From Siansivirga zeaxanthinifaciens CC-SAMT-1 (GTDB taxonomy: Bacteria > Bacteroidota > Bacteroidia > Flavobacteriales > Flavobacteriaceae), in assembly GCF_000941055.1 (NCBI RefSeq), contig NZ_CP007202.1:1546001-1610000 (forward strand): a DNA stretch of 64,000 bases, written 5' to 3'. How positions within the stretch are numbered: position 1 is the first letter of the stretch; each line of letters starts with the position of its first letter. Positions 25,856-34,656 of the stretch are shown here, in pieces. The notes under the pieces are model-generated. The model saw only the letters and a program-made list of their open reading frames with translations. It was not told the DNA's origin and did no database searches. The position numbers were made by a program, and so were the translations under genes.

Positions 25856-27322
25856 ATGAAAATAGAAAACATAAAAACATTAGGCGAATTAAAAAAATCA
25901 GGTTACACAAGTAAATCTATTAAAGATGAATTACGTGATAATTTAATTCAGAAAATAAAAAACAAAGAAACCACGTTTGAAGGTGTTCATGGTTACGAAA
26001 ATACCGTTATTCCAGAATTAGAACGCGCTATTTTGTCGCGACATAACATCAATCTTTTAGGATTACGCGGACAAGCAAAAACACGATTGGCCCGTTTAAT
26101 GCTTAACTTATTAGATGAGTATATTCCTGTTGTAGAAGGGTCTGAAATTAACGACGACCCCATGAAACCTATTTCCAGATATGCTACCGAACTAATAAAA
26201 GAACAAGGCGATAATACGCCCATAGTTTGGTTACACCGAAGCGAACGCTTTGCCGAAAAACTAGCAACTCCCGACGTAACTGTTGCCGATATTATTGGAG
26301 ATGTCGACCCAATTAAAGCAGCCAATTTAAAATTAAGTTATGCAGACGATCGTGTTATACATTACGGTATGATTCCTCGTGCCAACCGTTGCATATTCGT
26401 AATTAACGAGTTGCCAGATTTACAAGCCAGAATTCAGGTGGCCTTGTTTAATATTTTACAAGAGGGTGATATTCAAATTAGAGGATTTAAGTTGAGGTTG
26501 CCTTTAGATATTCAATTTTTATTTACAGCAAATCCAGAAGATTATACCAATAGAGGTAGTATTGTAACACCTTTAAAAGATAGAATCGGGTCTCAAATTT
26601 TAACACATTATCCTGTCGATATTGAAACCGCACGCCTTATAACCGAGCAGGAAGCCCGGGTAGTTACCTCACAAAAGGAAACGGTTCGTGTTCCAGATTT
26701 AGCGCGCGATTTATTAGAGCAAATTGTATTTGAAGCGCGTGAAAATGATTATATCGATGCCAAAAGTGGTGTAAGTGCCAGGCTAAGTATTACAGCCCTC
26801 GAAAATTTAATTAGTACAGCCGAGCGTCGAGCCTTGATGTCGGGAGATGAAAATACAACCATACGGTTATCCGATTTTCTAGGCATCATTCCATCCATAA
26901 CAGGAAAAGTGGAATTGGTTTACGAGGGCGAGCAAGAAGGTGCTGCTGTTGTAGCTTATAATTTAATTGGTGAAGCGGTAAAAAGTATTTTCGTAGAATA
27001 TTTTCCTAAAATTGAAAAATTAAAAAAACAAGAAGATGAAGGGCCTTACGACGATATCGTTTCTTGGTTTTTTAACCAAAAAGACGGCTTTGAATTGTTA
27101 GATAATATACGAGACAAAGAATATAGAAGTATTTTAGATGCCATTTCGCCTTTAGATGATTTGTTAGCAAAATATCAACCCAACATGGTTAAAGAAGATA
27201 GTTATTTTGTAAAAGAATTGGCGCTTTGGGCTTTAGCCGAATTAAAACAATTAAGTAAACATCGTTTTACAGAAGGGCTTCAGTTTAAAGATCCTTACGG
27301 TAGTTTTATAAGCGGAATTTAG
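25856..27322 (+). CDS. AAA+ ATPase, magnesium chelatase ChlI / MoxR-like
   Basis: A 488-residue AAA+ protein. A Walker A-like GLRGQAKTR (about 63-71), the segment NELPDLQARIQVALFNILQE with the helix-2 insert typical of the ChlI/MoxR clade, and LFTANPEDYTNRG (sensor 1) and LKDRIGSQI (arginine finger region) are visible. A long C-terminal helical part (about 290-488) has no recognised family. It is coupled to the VWA gene. The function is probably ATP-driven remodelling of a client protein; the client is unknown. A strong terminator follows. Confidence 0.82.
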   Translation: MKIENIKTLGELKKSGYTSKSIKDELRDNLIQKIKNKETTFEGVHGYENTVIPELERAILSRHNINLLGLRGQAKTRLARLMLNLLDEYIPVVEGSEINDDPMKPISRYATELIKEQGDNTPIVWLHRSERFAEKLATPDVTVADIIGDVDPIKAANLKLSYADDRVIHYGMIPRANRCIFVINELPDLQARIQVALFNILQEGDIQIRGFKLRLPLDIQFLFTANPEDYTNRGSIVTPLKDRIGSQILTHYPVDIETARLITEQEARVVTSQKETVRVPDLARDLLEQIVFEARENDYIDAKSGVSARLSITALENLISTAERRALMSGDENTTIRLSDFLGIIPSITGKVELVYEGEQEGAAVVAYNLIGEAVKSIFVEYFPKIEKLKKQEDEGPYDDIVSWFFNQKDGFELLDNIRDKEYRSILDAISPLDDLLAKYQPNMVKEDSYFVKELALWALAELKQLSKHRFTEGLQFKDPYGSFISGI

Positions 27323-27437
27323 AAAAAAATATCATTAAAAATTTAGTAGGGTTTTTGCAAAATTAGTTTTTTTAGTAGTTTTAAAATATTAATACTCTAA
27401 TTTAGCTCGTAAAATTAGGTGAAAATCAACGATTTAG

Positions 27438-27470
27438 AAAGGAACTGCAAAAGCGGTTCCTTTTTTTTTT
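27438..27470 (+). terminator. Rho-independent terminator after the VWA/AAA+ pair
   Basis: Stem GGAAC-TGC / GCG-GTTCC with an AAAA loop and one mismatch, followed by ten T residues; it lies about 120 bases after the AAA+ stop codon. Confidence 0.8.
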
Positions 27471-27549
27471 CGTATCTTAGGGATATATCTAAGTCAGTAG
27501 CAGGCCTGCTTTGACACTTTTTTTAATTGAAAATTTTTCAAACTTAAAT

Positions 27550-29418
27550 ATGTCCGAAACAAAAAATAACACAAAACACGAAATTAAACTTCTTTCCTTC
27601 GATATTGATAACACCTTATTAGATTTTAATACCTTAAAAAGCCGATTTCCTAAAGTTTGGGAAACTTATAATAACCATTCCAATGTTTTATTAGCCTACA
27701 ACACCGGACGATTAATTGATGATGTACTTCAATTAATTAAAAAAGGGATTTTACCCAAACCAGATTACATTATTGCTGGTGTAGGAACACTTATTTACGA
27801 TTATAACCAAAAATGTATTGTTAAAGAATTTAATGATGTGTTAGACGATGGTTGGGATTTAGAATCTGTTGAAGAAGTTATTCAAAGTATAAACCATCCT
27901 ATAAGTCAGCAACCTTCAAAATTTCAGCATTCTTACAAACGCAGTTATTATTTTCATGATGCCACACCCGAACTTATTTCAAACATTGAAAAAGATTTTG
28001 TAAAGGCAAACATGCACATTAATGTGGTGTATTCTGGAGAGAAATTCTTAGATATTTTACCCAAATGGGCTAACAAAGGAAACGCTTTACAATGGTTACT
28101 TCAAAAATTAGATTTAACCACAGAAAACGTATTGGTAGCAGGCGATAGCGGTAATGATTCTGCGATGTTTAATTTAGATGGTATTAAAGGTATTGTGGTT
28201 GCAAATGCCCATGAAGAACTTTATAAGTTCACAAAACACAGACAAATTTATCATTCAGAAGGTAATTTTGGCGATGGAGTTATTGAAGGATTGGTTTATT
28301 ACGGTATTTTACCAGAGGAGGCTAACGAGTGCCTCAACATCGATTATACCGATGATTTTTTCATCCAACAGGAGTTAAATAATATTGCAAATGAAGATGA
28401 AAATGAAAAAATAGCATTAATTAAAGAAGGCTACAAACACGCCGTTGAAGCTCTAAAAAAGAATATCACACCTTTAGGTTTTTCGGCATGTTCTATAAAA
28501 GATAATGTGCCAAATGGTACCGACGAAAACTATCATAGCGTTTGGGCTAGGGATGGAGCCATAACTGTTATTGGCTCGTTGTCGCTTATTCACGATGAAG
28601 AAATTCATCAATGTCAACGACAAACTTTATTAACGCTTATTGAGCATATTTCTCGCAACGGACAAATTCCTTCAAACGTAAGAATTAAAGATAATGCACC
28701 CGATTATTCTGGGGTAGGAGGTATTTGCTCGATTGATAGTGGTATTTGGGTGGTTATTGCTTTTTACGAGTATGTAAACGTTACAAAAGACATTAATTTT
28801 TTAAGAAATCATATAGACAGCATAAAAGAAACCATGCGATGGCTTGGGGCTCATGATAGCAACAACGATGCGCTTTTAGAGATTCCTGAAGCAGGCGATT
28901 GGACCGATTTGTTTGGAGGTAGTTATAATATTCTTTACGACGAAATACTTTGGTATCGTGCCAATGTTTGTTTTGGTCGAATGCTTGAAATGCTTGGTGA
29001 TTACGATCAAGCAGGCGAATATATTAGATGGTCGCAAGTTATTAAAAAGGAAATTTTACTCAATTTTTGGCCATCTACACAGCAGAAATTATTCTCATCG
29101 GTTTCCTTTGCAGAACGCCAGTTTACGCTGGGAGATACCCCTTACTTAATACAGCAAACCACGCCCTTCGATTTTAGTTGGCGTTGCGATGTTTTTGGCA
29201 ATGTCTTGGCGTTTTTACATGGTGTACTCGATTCAGAAAAAGCACATCAAACCCTTAAATTTATGTTAGGAGTTGGGGTTAACGATCCGTTTCCGGTATC
29301 GAATGTATATCCTGTTGTAACTCCTGGCGATCCAGATTGGCGACCTTATTATACCGTAAATTTATTGAATTTGCCTAACCATTATCACAATGGTGGTATT
29401 TGGCCTTTTGTTGGCTGA
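27550..29418 (+). CDS. HAD sucrose-phosphatase-like / GH100-type invertase fusion, interrupted by in-frame TGA
   Basis: The start is taken as ATG 27550, since the only earlier start-like codon is a TTG 13 codons upstream. The N-terminal HAD-IIB phosphatase domain (about 1-260) has the motif FDIDNTLLDF, NTGR, and the C-terminal GDSGNDSAMF; it resembles sucrose-6-phosphate phosphatase. The second domain (about 295-622) resembles GH100/debranching-type six-hairpin glycosidases: YHSVWARDGAI carries the likely catalytic Asp. The frame stops at TGA 29416-29418 within what should be WPFVGGFW; the remaining 70 codons continue in the same frame. The missing part includes the segment expected to hold the catalytic Glu. 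The HAD domain is intact, so phosphatase activity may persist. The next gene is the matching glycosyltransferase. Confidence 0.8.
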   Translation: MSETKNNTKHEIKLLSFDIDNTLLDFNTLKSRFPKVWETYNNHSNVLLAYNTGRLIDDVLQLIKKGILPKPDYIIAGVGTLIYDYNQKCIVKEFNDVLDDGWDLESVEEVIQSINHPISQQPSKFQHSYKRSYYFHDATPELISNIEKDFVKANMHINVVYSGEKFLDILPKWANKGNALQWLLQKLDLTTENVLVAGDSGNDSAMFNLDGIKGIVVANAHEELYKFTKHRQIYHSEGNFGDGVIEGLVYYGILPEEANECLNIDYTDDFFIQQELNNIANEDENEKIALIKEGYKHAVEALKKNITPLGFSACSIKDNVPNGTDENYHSVWARDGAITVIGSLSLIHDEEIHQCQRQTLLTLIEHISRNGQIPSNVRIKDNAPDYSGVGGICSIDSGIWVVIAFYEYVNVTKDINFLRNHIDSIKETMRWLGAHDSNNDALLEIPEAGDWTDLFGGSYNILYDEILWYRANVCFGRMLEMLGDYDQAGEYIRWSQVIKKEILLNFWPSTQQKLFSSVSFAERQFTLGDTPYLIQQTTPFDFSWRCDVFGNVLAFLHGVLDSEKAHQTLKFMLGVGVNDPFPVSNVYPVVTPGDPDWRPYYTVNLLNLPNHYHNGGIWPFVG

Positions 29419-29424
29419 TTTTGG

Positions 29425-29634
29425 GTGAAATACATTAATAAGTTAGGACTTAAAGATGTTGCAATTTCAGAGCTTTATAAACTAGCTTTAATAAATAAAG
29501 AAGGTTTAACTGATGCTTGGGAATTTACAGAATGGGCACACGGTACTACCGGTCGCGCCATGGGTAAGGCTTATCAAGCATGGTCTGCAGCACAGTATAT
29601 TTCGGCTTGTAACGATTTAAAAATTATTAATTAA
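29425..29634 (+). pseudogene. C-terminal fragment of the GH100-type domain, cut off by the TGA at 29416
   Basis: This stretch is in the same frame as the preceding gene. It begins at a possible GTG 7 bases after the TGA and encodes 69 residues ending in WEFTEWAHG, TTGRAMGKAYQAWSAAQYI. That sequence matches the conserved end of GH100-like glycosidases, where the catalytic Glu lies in a W-x-E-Y/W context followed by GR-x-GK-x-x-x-YQxW. Replacing TGA by GGA would restore an uninterrupted 694-codon gene (27550-29634). It may be a nonsense pseudogene, a split gene restarted at GTG, a readthrough product or a sequencing error. Confidence 0.75.
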
Positions 29635-29649
29635 CTAAAATAAAATACT

Positions 29650-30933
29650 ATGAAATCAATTTTAATGATCTCTTTGCACGGATATGTAGGTGCTCATGCC
29701 GAATTAGGAAAACCAGATACAGGAGGACAAGTAGTGTATGTTTTAGAATTAGCAGAGCGTTTTAGCCGATTGGGAAAAAGAGTAGATTTAGTAACTCGGC
29801 AGTTTGAAGATCAACCAGAATACGATCATGTAGACGAAAACTACAGTGTATGGCGTATTCCTTTTGGTGGTAAAAAATTTATTAGGAAAGAAGACATGCA
29901 CGACCATTTAAAAAAGTTTGTTACAAACTGTTTGGCGGCAATTAAAAAAGAGCGAAAAAAGTACGACATTGTTTACTCGCATTATTGGGATGCCGGTTGG
30001 GCTGGTCAAAAAATAGCAGAAGAGTTGGGAATTTCTCATGTACATACGCCGCATTCTTTGGGTTGGTGGAAACAGCATACCATGGGAAGTGATATGGATG
30101 AAGCCGAAATGGAAAAAACATACCGTTTTAAAGAACGTATAAGAAAAGAATATTTTGTTTACCAAATGTGTAATTATGTTATAGCCACCACATTACCACA
30201 GGTAGACTTACTAACTAAACAATATGATGTTTTACCTCGTAATTGCGGCATGATTCCTCCGGGCATAGATGAAAACAGGTTTTATCCTGTACCTTCTAAA
30301 GAGAATGATAAAATTAGAGCAAAATACGATATACAACCTACCGACATTCTGGTGCTAGGGCGTATGGCACATAATAAAGGGTACGATTTATTATTTCAGG
30401 CATTACCTACTGTTTTTCAATTGTGTCCCGAGGCTCGTTTGGTAGCCGCTATTGGGGGCGACCAATCCGATCAAGATAATAAAGGGATAGAAAAACTAAA
30501 AAAGCTTGCTGAAGACTTAGGTATTGCTGATAAAATTTCTTGGAAAAATTATATAGCCGATGAAGATTTAGCCAATGTGTATAGAGCTGCCAATATTTTT
30601 GCAATGCCTTCTCGATACGAACCTTTTGGTATGGTTGCTATTGAAGCTATGGCATGCGGAACACCAAGTATTATTACGGTGCATGGTGGTTTATGCGATT
30701 TAATCGATTTTGGTAATCAAGCATTATTTGCCGACCCTCATAGACCTGTAGAGTTTGGAACCATGATGGCTATGCCATTATTGTATCCTAAATTACGAAA
30801 TGAATTATCTGTTGAAGGTGCTCGTTTTGCCAGACGTAACTTTGGTTGGACAGGAATTGCAAAACGTATCTTAGCGGTCTTTACAAGTTCGATAACTCAA
30901 CGTTCGATGGAATCCAGTATTTATACAACGTAA
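29650..30933 (+). CDS. Sucrose-phosphate synthase-like glycosyltransferase (GT4)
   Basis: A 427-residue GT-B enzyme. The N-terminal SPS-type sequence LGKPDTGGQVVYVLELA (residues about 20-36) binds the acceptor sugar phosphate, and SHVHTPHSLGWWK follows; the C-terminal donor domain has GRMAHNKGYDLL and the E-x7-E motif in PSRYEPFGMVAIEAMACG. It should transfer glucose (or mannose) from a nucleotide sugar to fructose-6-phosphate. Together with the HAD domain encoded just upstream (15 bases away) it would make a non-reducing disaccharide such as sucrose; mannosylfructose-phosphate synthase belongs to the same subfamily and cannot be excluded. Confidence 0.85.
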   Translation: MKSILMISLHGYVGAHAELGKPDTGGQVVYVLELAERFSRLGKRVDLVTRQFEDQPEYDHVDENYSVWRIPFGGKKFIRKEDMHDHLKKFVTNCLAAIKKERKKYDIVYSHYWDAGWAGQKIAEELGISHVHTPHSLGWWKQHTMGSDMDEAEMEKTYRFKERIRKEYFVYQMCNYVIATTLPQVDLLTKQYDVLPRNCGMIPPGIDENRFYPVPSKENDKIRAKYDIQPTDILVLGRMAHNKGYDLLFQALPTVFQLCPEARLVAAIGGDQSDQDNKGIEKLKKLAEDLGIADKISWKNYIADEDLANVYRAANIFAMPSRYEPFGMVAIEAMACGTPSIITVHGGLCDLIDFGNQALFADPHRPVEFGTMMAMPLLYPKLRNELSVEGARFARRNFGWTGIAKRILAVFTSSITQRSMESSIYTT

Positions 30934-30948
30934 AAATTAATTTAAAAA

Positions 30949-31515
30949 TTAATTTCTACTTTTAATATTATGAGCGCATAATTGAATAATTTCAGTTATG
31001 CGCTTTTTTCTTGTTTCCTCTCTTTTTGCTTGGCTTAACCAGTACAAATAACTTTTTTTATAAGATGGTGCAAAGTTTTGGTAATTAGTAAAAGCTTCAG
31101 AATTAGTGTTAAACGCTTGTTGTAAATCTTCTGGAATGATACCATTTTCAACAGCATCTAAAGCTGTCCAACTGCCGTTTCGTTTTGCGATGTTAACTTT
31201 TTTTAATCCACTGTCGTGCATTAAATTATCGGCTATTAATTCTTCAATATACCTTTTGTTTAAAGCACTCCAAACACTTTTGTCTTTTCGAGGTGTAAAG
31301 TATTGTTTACGCTTTCCGTTACCCAAACTTTTAACAGTCGAATCTATCCAACCATAACACAAAGCAACTTTAACAGCTTCTTCCCAACGCATACTATCAT
31401 TTTCGTGGGCTACTTTATAGAATATTAAATAAACACCATGAGTTGTATCGTGGTTTTTATGAAGCCAGTTTCGCCATTCGGTAGCTGTTTTAAAGTATAA
31501 CTCTTGTAATTCCAA
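30949..31515 (-). CDS. YdeI/OmpD-associated family protein
   Basis: A 188-residue cytosolic protein with the family pattern TATEWRNWLHKNHDTTHGVY near the N-terminus, VKVALCYGWIDSTVK in the middle (about 47-61) and RKDKSVWSALNKRYIEELI. The family is linked to resistance against cationic peptides and bacteriocins in some bacteria, but the molecular activity is unknown. It is downstream of the M1 peptidase gene (4 bases) and probably co-transcribed with it. It is convergent with the sucrose-type locus. Confidence 0.85.
   Translation of the reverse strand: MELQELYFKTATEWRNWLHKNHDTTHGVYLIFYKVAHENDSMRWEEAVKVALCYGWIDSTVKSLGNGKRKQYFTPRKDKSVWSALNKRYIEELIADNLMHDSGLKKVNIAKRNGSWTALDAVENGIIPEDLQQAFNTNSEAFTNYQNFAPSYKKSYLYWLSQAKREETRKKRITEIIQLCAHNIKSRN
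30973..31010 (+). terminator. Rho-independent terminator of the glycosyltransferase gene
   Basis: Arms AGCGCATAA (30973-30981) and TTATGCGCT (30997-31005) are perfect complements followed by a T-run. It lies inside the 3' coding end of the convergent YdeI-like gene. Confidence 0.65.
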
Positions 31516-31519
31516 TGAA

Positions 31520-33169
31520 TTAAATTTTTGAAACTTTGATATAGAAATTAGGATCTACTGTAAATGTAGAATTTTTAGATTCTAAACTTAAGGCTTTCCA
31601 AGTTTCTGTGGGGTACAACCACTGTTCTTTTTCATCTAAAGTTACTTTAACAGGCATATCAAAATCGGCAACAATGTTTGTCCAACGGTATTTTAATTCC
31701 TTGTTTTTAATGGAATATTCTAGGGTTGGAATTTTAATGGTCCTTAAGTATTGATTAAAAAATGCTGTTAAATCGATACCAGTTTCTTTACTTAAGTAGT
31801 TTTCAATTTGCTCGGTTGAAACCGTTTGATGGTAAAATGTTTTGTTTAATCCGCGTAAAATTTGTCGCCATTTTTCATCATCTTCTACCAGTTGTCTTAG
31901 CGTGTGTAACATGTTTCCCCCCTTATTATACATATCCCCAGACCCCTCATTATTTACATTGTAAAACCCTATTATGGGGCGATCGTTTTGTATGTCTTTT
32001 CGGGTGCCAATAACATATTCTGCACCTGCTTTTTTACCATAATAATATTCAACAAATAAGTTTTCAGAATAATTAGTAAAACTTTCATGTATCCACATAT
32101 CTGCAATATCAATATTGGTAATGTTGTTAGCAAACCATTCGTGCCCCGATTCGTGAATGATTATAAAATCGAATTTTAATCCCCATCCGGTATAAGATAA
32201 ATCGTGACCTAAATACCCTTTCATATACTTATTACCATAAGTTACAGAACTTTGATGCTCCATGCCTAAGTAAGGAACTTCAACTAATTTATAGCCGTCT
32301 TTGTAAAAGGGATATGGCCCAAACCAATATTCAAAAGCTTTCATCATTCTTGGAGCATCTTTAAAATGCTCTTTCGCTTTTTCAACATTATCTTTTAGCA
32401 CATAATAATCCATGTCTAAATTACCACCCTCCCCATTATAAACTTCCGAGAAATGGGCATAGTTTCCAATATTTACATTAACACCGTAATTGTTTATAGG
32501 GTTGTTTACAAACCAATGATAGGTTTTTGTATCTCCAAATTGTTCTACACGGCGTAATCTTCCGTTTGAAACATCCATAAGTTTGCTAGGCACATTCACA
32601 CTTATAAGCATACTGTCTACCTCGTCGTACATATGGTCTTTACATGGCCACCAAACACTGGCGCCTAAACCTTGACAAGAGGTTGCTATAAAGTCGTTGC
32701 CATGTTCGTCTTTTTTCCAAGAAAATCCACCATCCCAAGGCGCATTTACTGCTTCTTTTGGGTGGCCTTCGTAATACACATCCAAGCTATCAATAGTACC
32801 TATTTTTTGTTTGTTTTTAAGTTTTATAAAATGGGCATTGCCATTGTGTATTACTTCTAATGCTTCATTGTTTTGAATTACTTTGGTAATTTTTAAAGGG
32901 GCTTGCAAATCTATTTGCATTAATGAATTCTCCTTTAAAACTTTATATTGAATGGTGTTTTTACCAGAAATATATTTTTCATTTAGATTAATTTTTATAT
33001 CTAAATGATAATAAGTTAAATCCCACCAAGAGCGTTCTGGTGTTATGGTGCCTCTTAAAGTATCTTGTTCGGTAAATTCTTCTGTTTTTTCACTTAATAG
33101 ACTTTGTGAAAAAGATGATAAACAGAAGGATAAAAACAGAAAGGGGATAGCTAAGTATTTACACTTCAT
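31520..33169 (-). CDS. M1 family metallopeptidase (aminopeptidase N-like), secreted
   Basis: A 549-residue protein with a signal peptide (about 1-21, ending SFSQS). The zinc site is HESGH with the third ligand Glu after 18 residues (HESGHEWFANN...WIHESF), and YLGMEHQS replaces the usual GAMEN exopeptidase motif. It lacks the large C-terminal ARM domain of classical aminopeptidase N, as is common for short flavobacterial M1 enzymes. It is likely periplasmic or outer-membrane associated and trims peptides for nutrition. It precedes the YdeI-like gene. Confidence 0.92.
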   Translation of the reverse strand: MKCKYLAIPFLFLSFCLSSFSQSLLSEKTEEFTEQDTLRGTITPERSWWDLTYYHLDIKINLNEKYISGKNTIQYKVLKENSLMQIDLQAPLKITKVIQNNEALEVIHNGNAHFIKLKNKQKIGTIDSLDVYYEGHPKEAVNAPWDGGFSWKKDEHGNDFIATSCQGLGASVWWPCKDHMYDEVDSMLISVNVPSKLMDVSNGRLRRVEQFGDTKTYHWFVNNPINNYGVNVNIGNYAHFSEVYNGEGGNLDMDYYVLKDNVEKAKEHFKDAPRMMKAFEYWFGPYPFYKDGYKLVEVPYLGMEHQSSVTYGNKYMKGYLGHDLSYTGWGLKFDFIIIHESGHEWFANNITNIDIADMWIHESFTNYSENLFVEYYYGKKAGAEYVIGTRKDIQNDRPIIGFYNVNNEGSGDMYNKGGNMLHTLRQLVEDDEKWRQILRGLNKTFYHQTVSTEQIENYLSKETGIDLTAFFNQYLRTIKIPTLEYSIKNKELKYRWTNIVADFDMPVKVTLDEKEQWLYPTETWKALSLESKNSTFTVDPNFYIKVSKI

Positions 33170-33231
33170 ATTTAATTAAATTTAAAAAGTAAATTACTTA
33201 AAATGTATTTTAAATGCATAATAAGAAGGTG

Positions 33232-34566
33232 TTAATTTCTAATGATATCGTTAGGAAAAGTAATAATACTTTCAAATCCGTTGGCTCCAACAGATGCAAT
33301 TCCGAAGAAAAAATTGTCTATTACGATGCCGTCAAGTGTAAATTCTGAAACATCACCAACATAACGACTATAATCCCAGGTAGGCGAGGTGGTATCTCTC
33401 CAGTAAATTTTATAGCCTACGGCACCATCAACTTTTTCCCATTTAAATTTTACATCGGCTTCAACAATACCGCCAATAGCAACTTTTTTAGGACTAGGAG
33501 GCGCCCAAGCGATACTAGCTAAGTTTATAGCATTAACAGCCGTTAGTTTTTTTGCGTAATTAAAGTTAACATGTTCTAAAACATCGCCATATTTTATACC
33601 ATTTTCTTCACGAATATCCTGGTGTTGTTGTGTGTAGTTTTCGTGCGCTTCCATAATACGAATGCCTGCAAAACCAAGATCGTTAAAAGGTCGGTGATGA
33701 CCACCGCGACCAAATCTGTCGAGTCTGTAAACCATCATCGGGTTCATTTCTGGCATGTATATTTTAACATTTTTATGGATGTATCGTGCAAGTTGTCTTG
33801 AAATACCATCCACTTCGCCACCGTAAAAACGTTTTAAGGTGCGCTCGCGCTCAGTTTCTGTTGGAGGTACTGGTTCGGAGAAAATTCGAAACGTTCTATT
33901 ATCAATTACACCATCGACACCTTCGATATTTCCAATCATGTCGTTATTTAAAATGCCAATAATTTCCCAACCTTTTTCTTTGGCATAAGCTGCTAATCCT
34001 GCGCCACCAAAAAGCCCTTGTTCTTCTCCAGATAATCCTACATAAACAATGCTGTTTTCAAATTTGTATTTTGATAAAACACGTGCAGCTTCCATAGTGC
34101 CAGCCATACCTGAAGCGTTATCGTTAGCTCCTGGTGCATCGGTTGTAAAATCCATGGTGTCACTAGCCCTAGAATCGATGTCGCCACTCATTATAATATA
34201 TCTGTTAGGGTATTTTGTTCCTTTTTGAATGGCTACAACATTAACTACCCAAGCATCATGAGGCACCCGGTTATTCCCATCTTTAGTAACAAAATCTTTT
34301 TGATAAAAAACGTTTAAACAGGCATCGCAATTTTTAGATATACTTTCAAATTCTTGTTTTATCCAACGTCTTGCTGCACCGATGCCTCTCGTGTTTGAAA
34401 TGGTATCGCTAAAGGTGTTTCTGGTGCCAAAATTAACTAAAGTGGTAATGTCGTTTTCTATTCTTTCGGCAGAGACCGCATCAATAATGTCGTAAATTTT
34501 TTGGTTGGTTTGCGCTGTTACAAAAGATAATGTAAACAGACCAAAAGCGAGGAGGAGTTTTTTCAT
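33232..34566 (-). CDS. M28 family zinc peptidase, secreted
   Basis: A 444-residue protein with a signal peptide (1-18, FVTAQ). The M28 zinc ligands are seen in SGDIDSRASD, GANDNASG, LSGEEQGLFGG (catalytic Glu pair), NNDMIGN and the C-terminal HENYTQQHQD. A fibronectin III-like module (about 350-440, VDGAVGYKIYWRD) follows. It is probably an extracytoplasmic aminopeptidase. It is transcribed alone or with the M1 gene downstream (62 bases). Confidence 0.92.
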   Translation of the reverse strand: MKKLLLAFGLFTLSFVTAQTNQKIYDIIDAVSAERIENDITTLVNFGTRNTFSDTISNTRGIGAARRWIKQEFESISKNCDACLNVFYQKDFVTKDGNNRVPHDAWVVNVVAIQKGTKYPNRYIIMSGDIDSRASDTMDFTTDAPGANDNASGMAGTMEAARVLSKYKFENSIVYVGLSGEEQGLFGGAGLAAYAKEKGWEIIGILNNDMIGNIEGVDGVIDNRTFRIFSEPVPPTETERERTLKRFYGGEVDGISRQLARYIHKNVKIYMPEMNPMMVYRLDRFGRGGHHRPFNDLGFAGIRIMEAHENYTQQHQDIREENGIKYGDVLEHVNFNYAKKLTAVNAINLASIAWAPPSPKKVAIGGIVEADVKFKWEKVDGAVGYKIYWRDTTSPTWDYSRYVGDVSEFTLDGIVIDNFFFGIASVGANGFESIITFPNDIIRN

Positions 34567-34594
34567 GTTTTTTTTACTAAAATACTTAAAATAA

Positions 34595-34632
34595 AAAAGC
34601 GCTTCAAGTATTAATTTTTGAAACGCTTAAAT
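34595..34632 (-). terminator. Rho-independent terminator of the beta-oxidation operon
   Basis: On the minus strand, AAGCG-TTTCAA pairs with TTGAAGCGCTT (one mismatch), followed by TTTTTTATTTT. It lies just after the acyl-CoA dehydrogenase stop codon. Confidence 0.7.
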
Positions 34633-34656
34633 TTGAGTTAGTCACATTTAAATTTA

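Noticed and set aside
29416..29418. TGA as a recoded sense codon (genetic code change or selenocysteine)
   Set aside because: TGA ends other genes here, such as the one at 59313, no SECIS-like structure was evident, and the replaced residue is expected to be Gly rather than Cys or Sec.
30966..30981. Near-match to the MarR operator near the glycosyltransferase 3' end
   Set aside because: It lies inside the convergent gene's 3' coding end and is fully explained as part of a terminator hairpin; no promoter is near.
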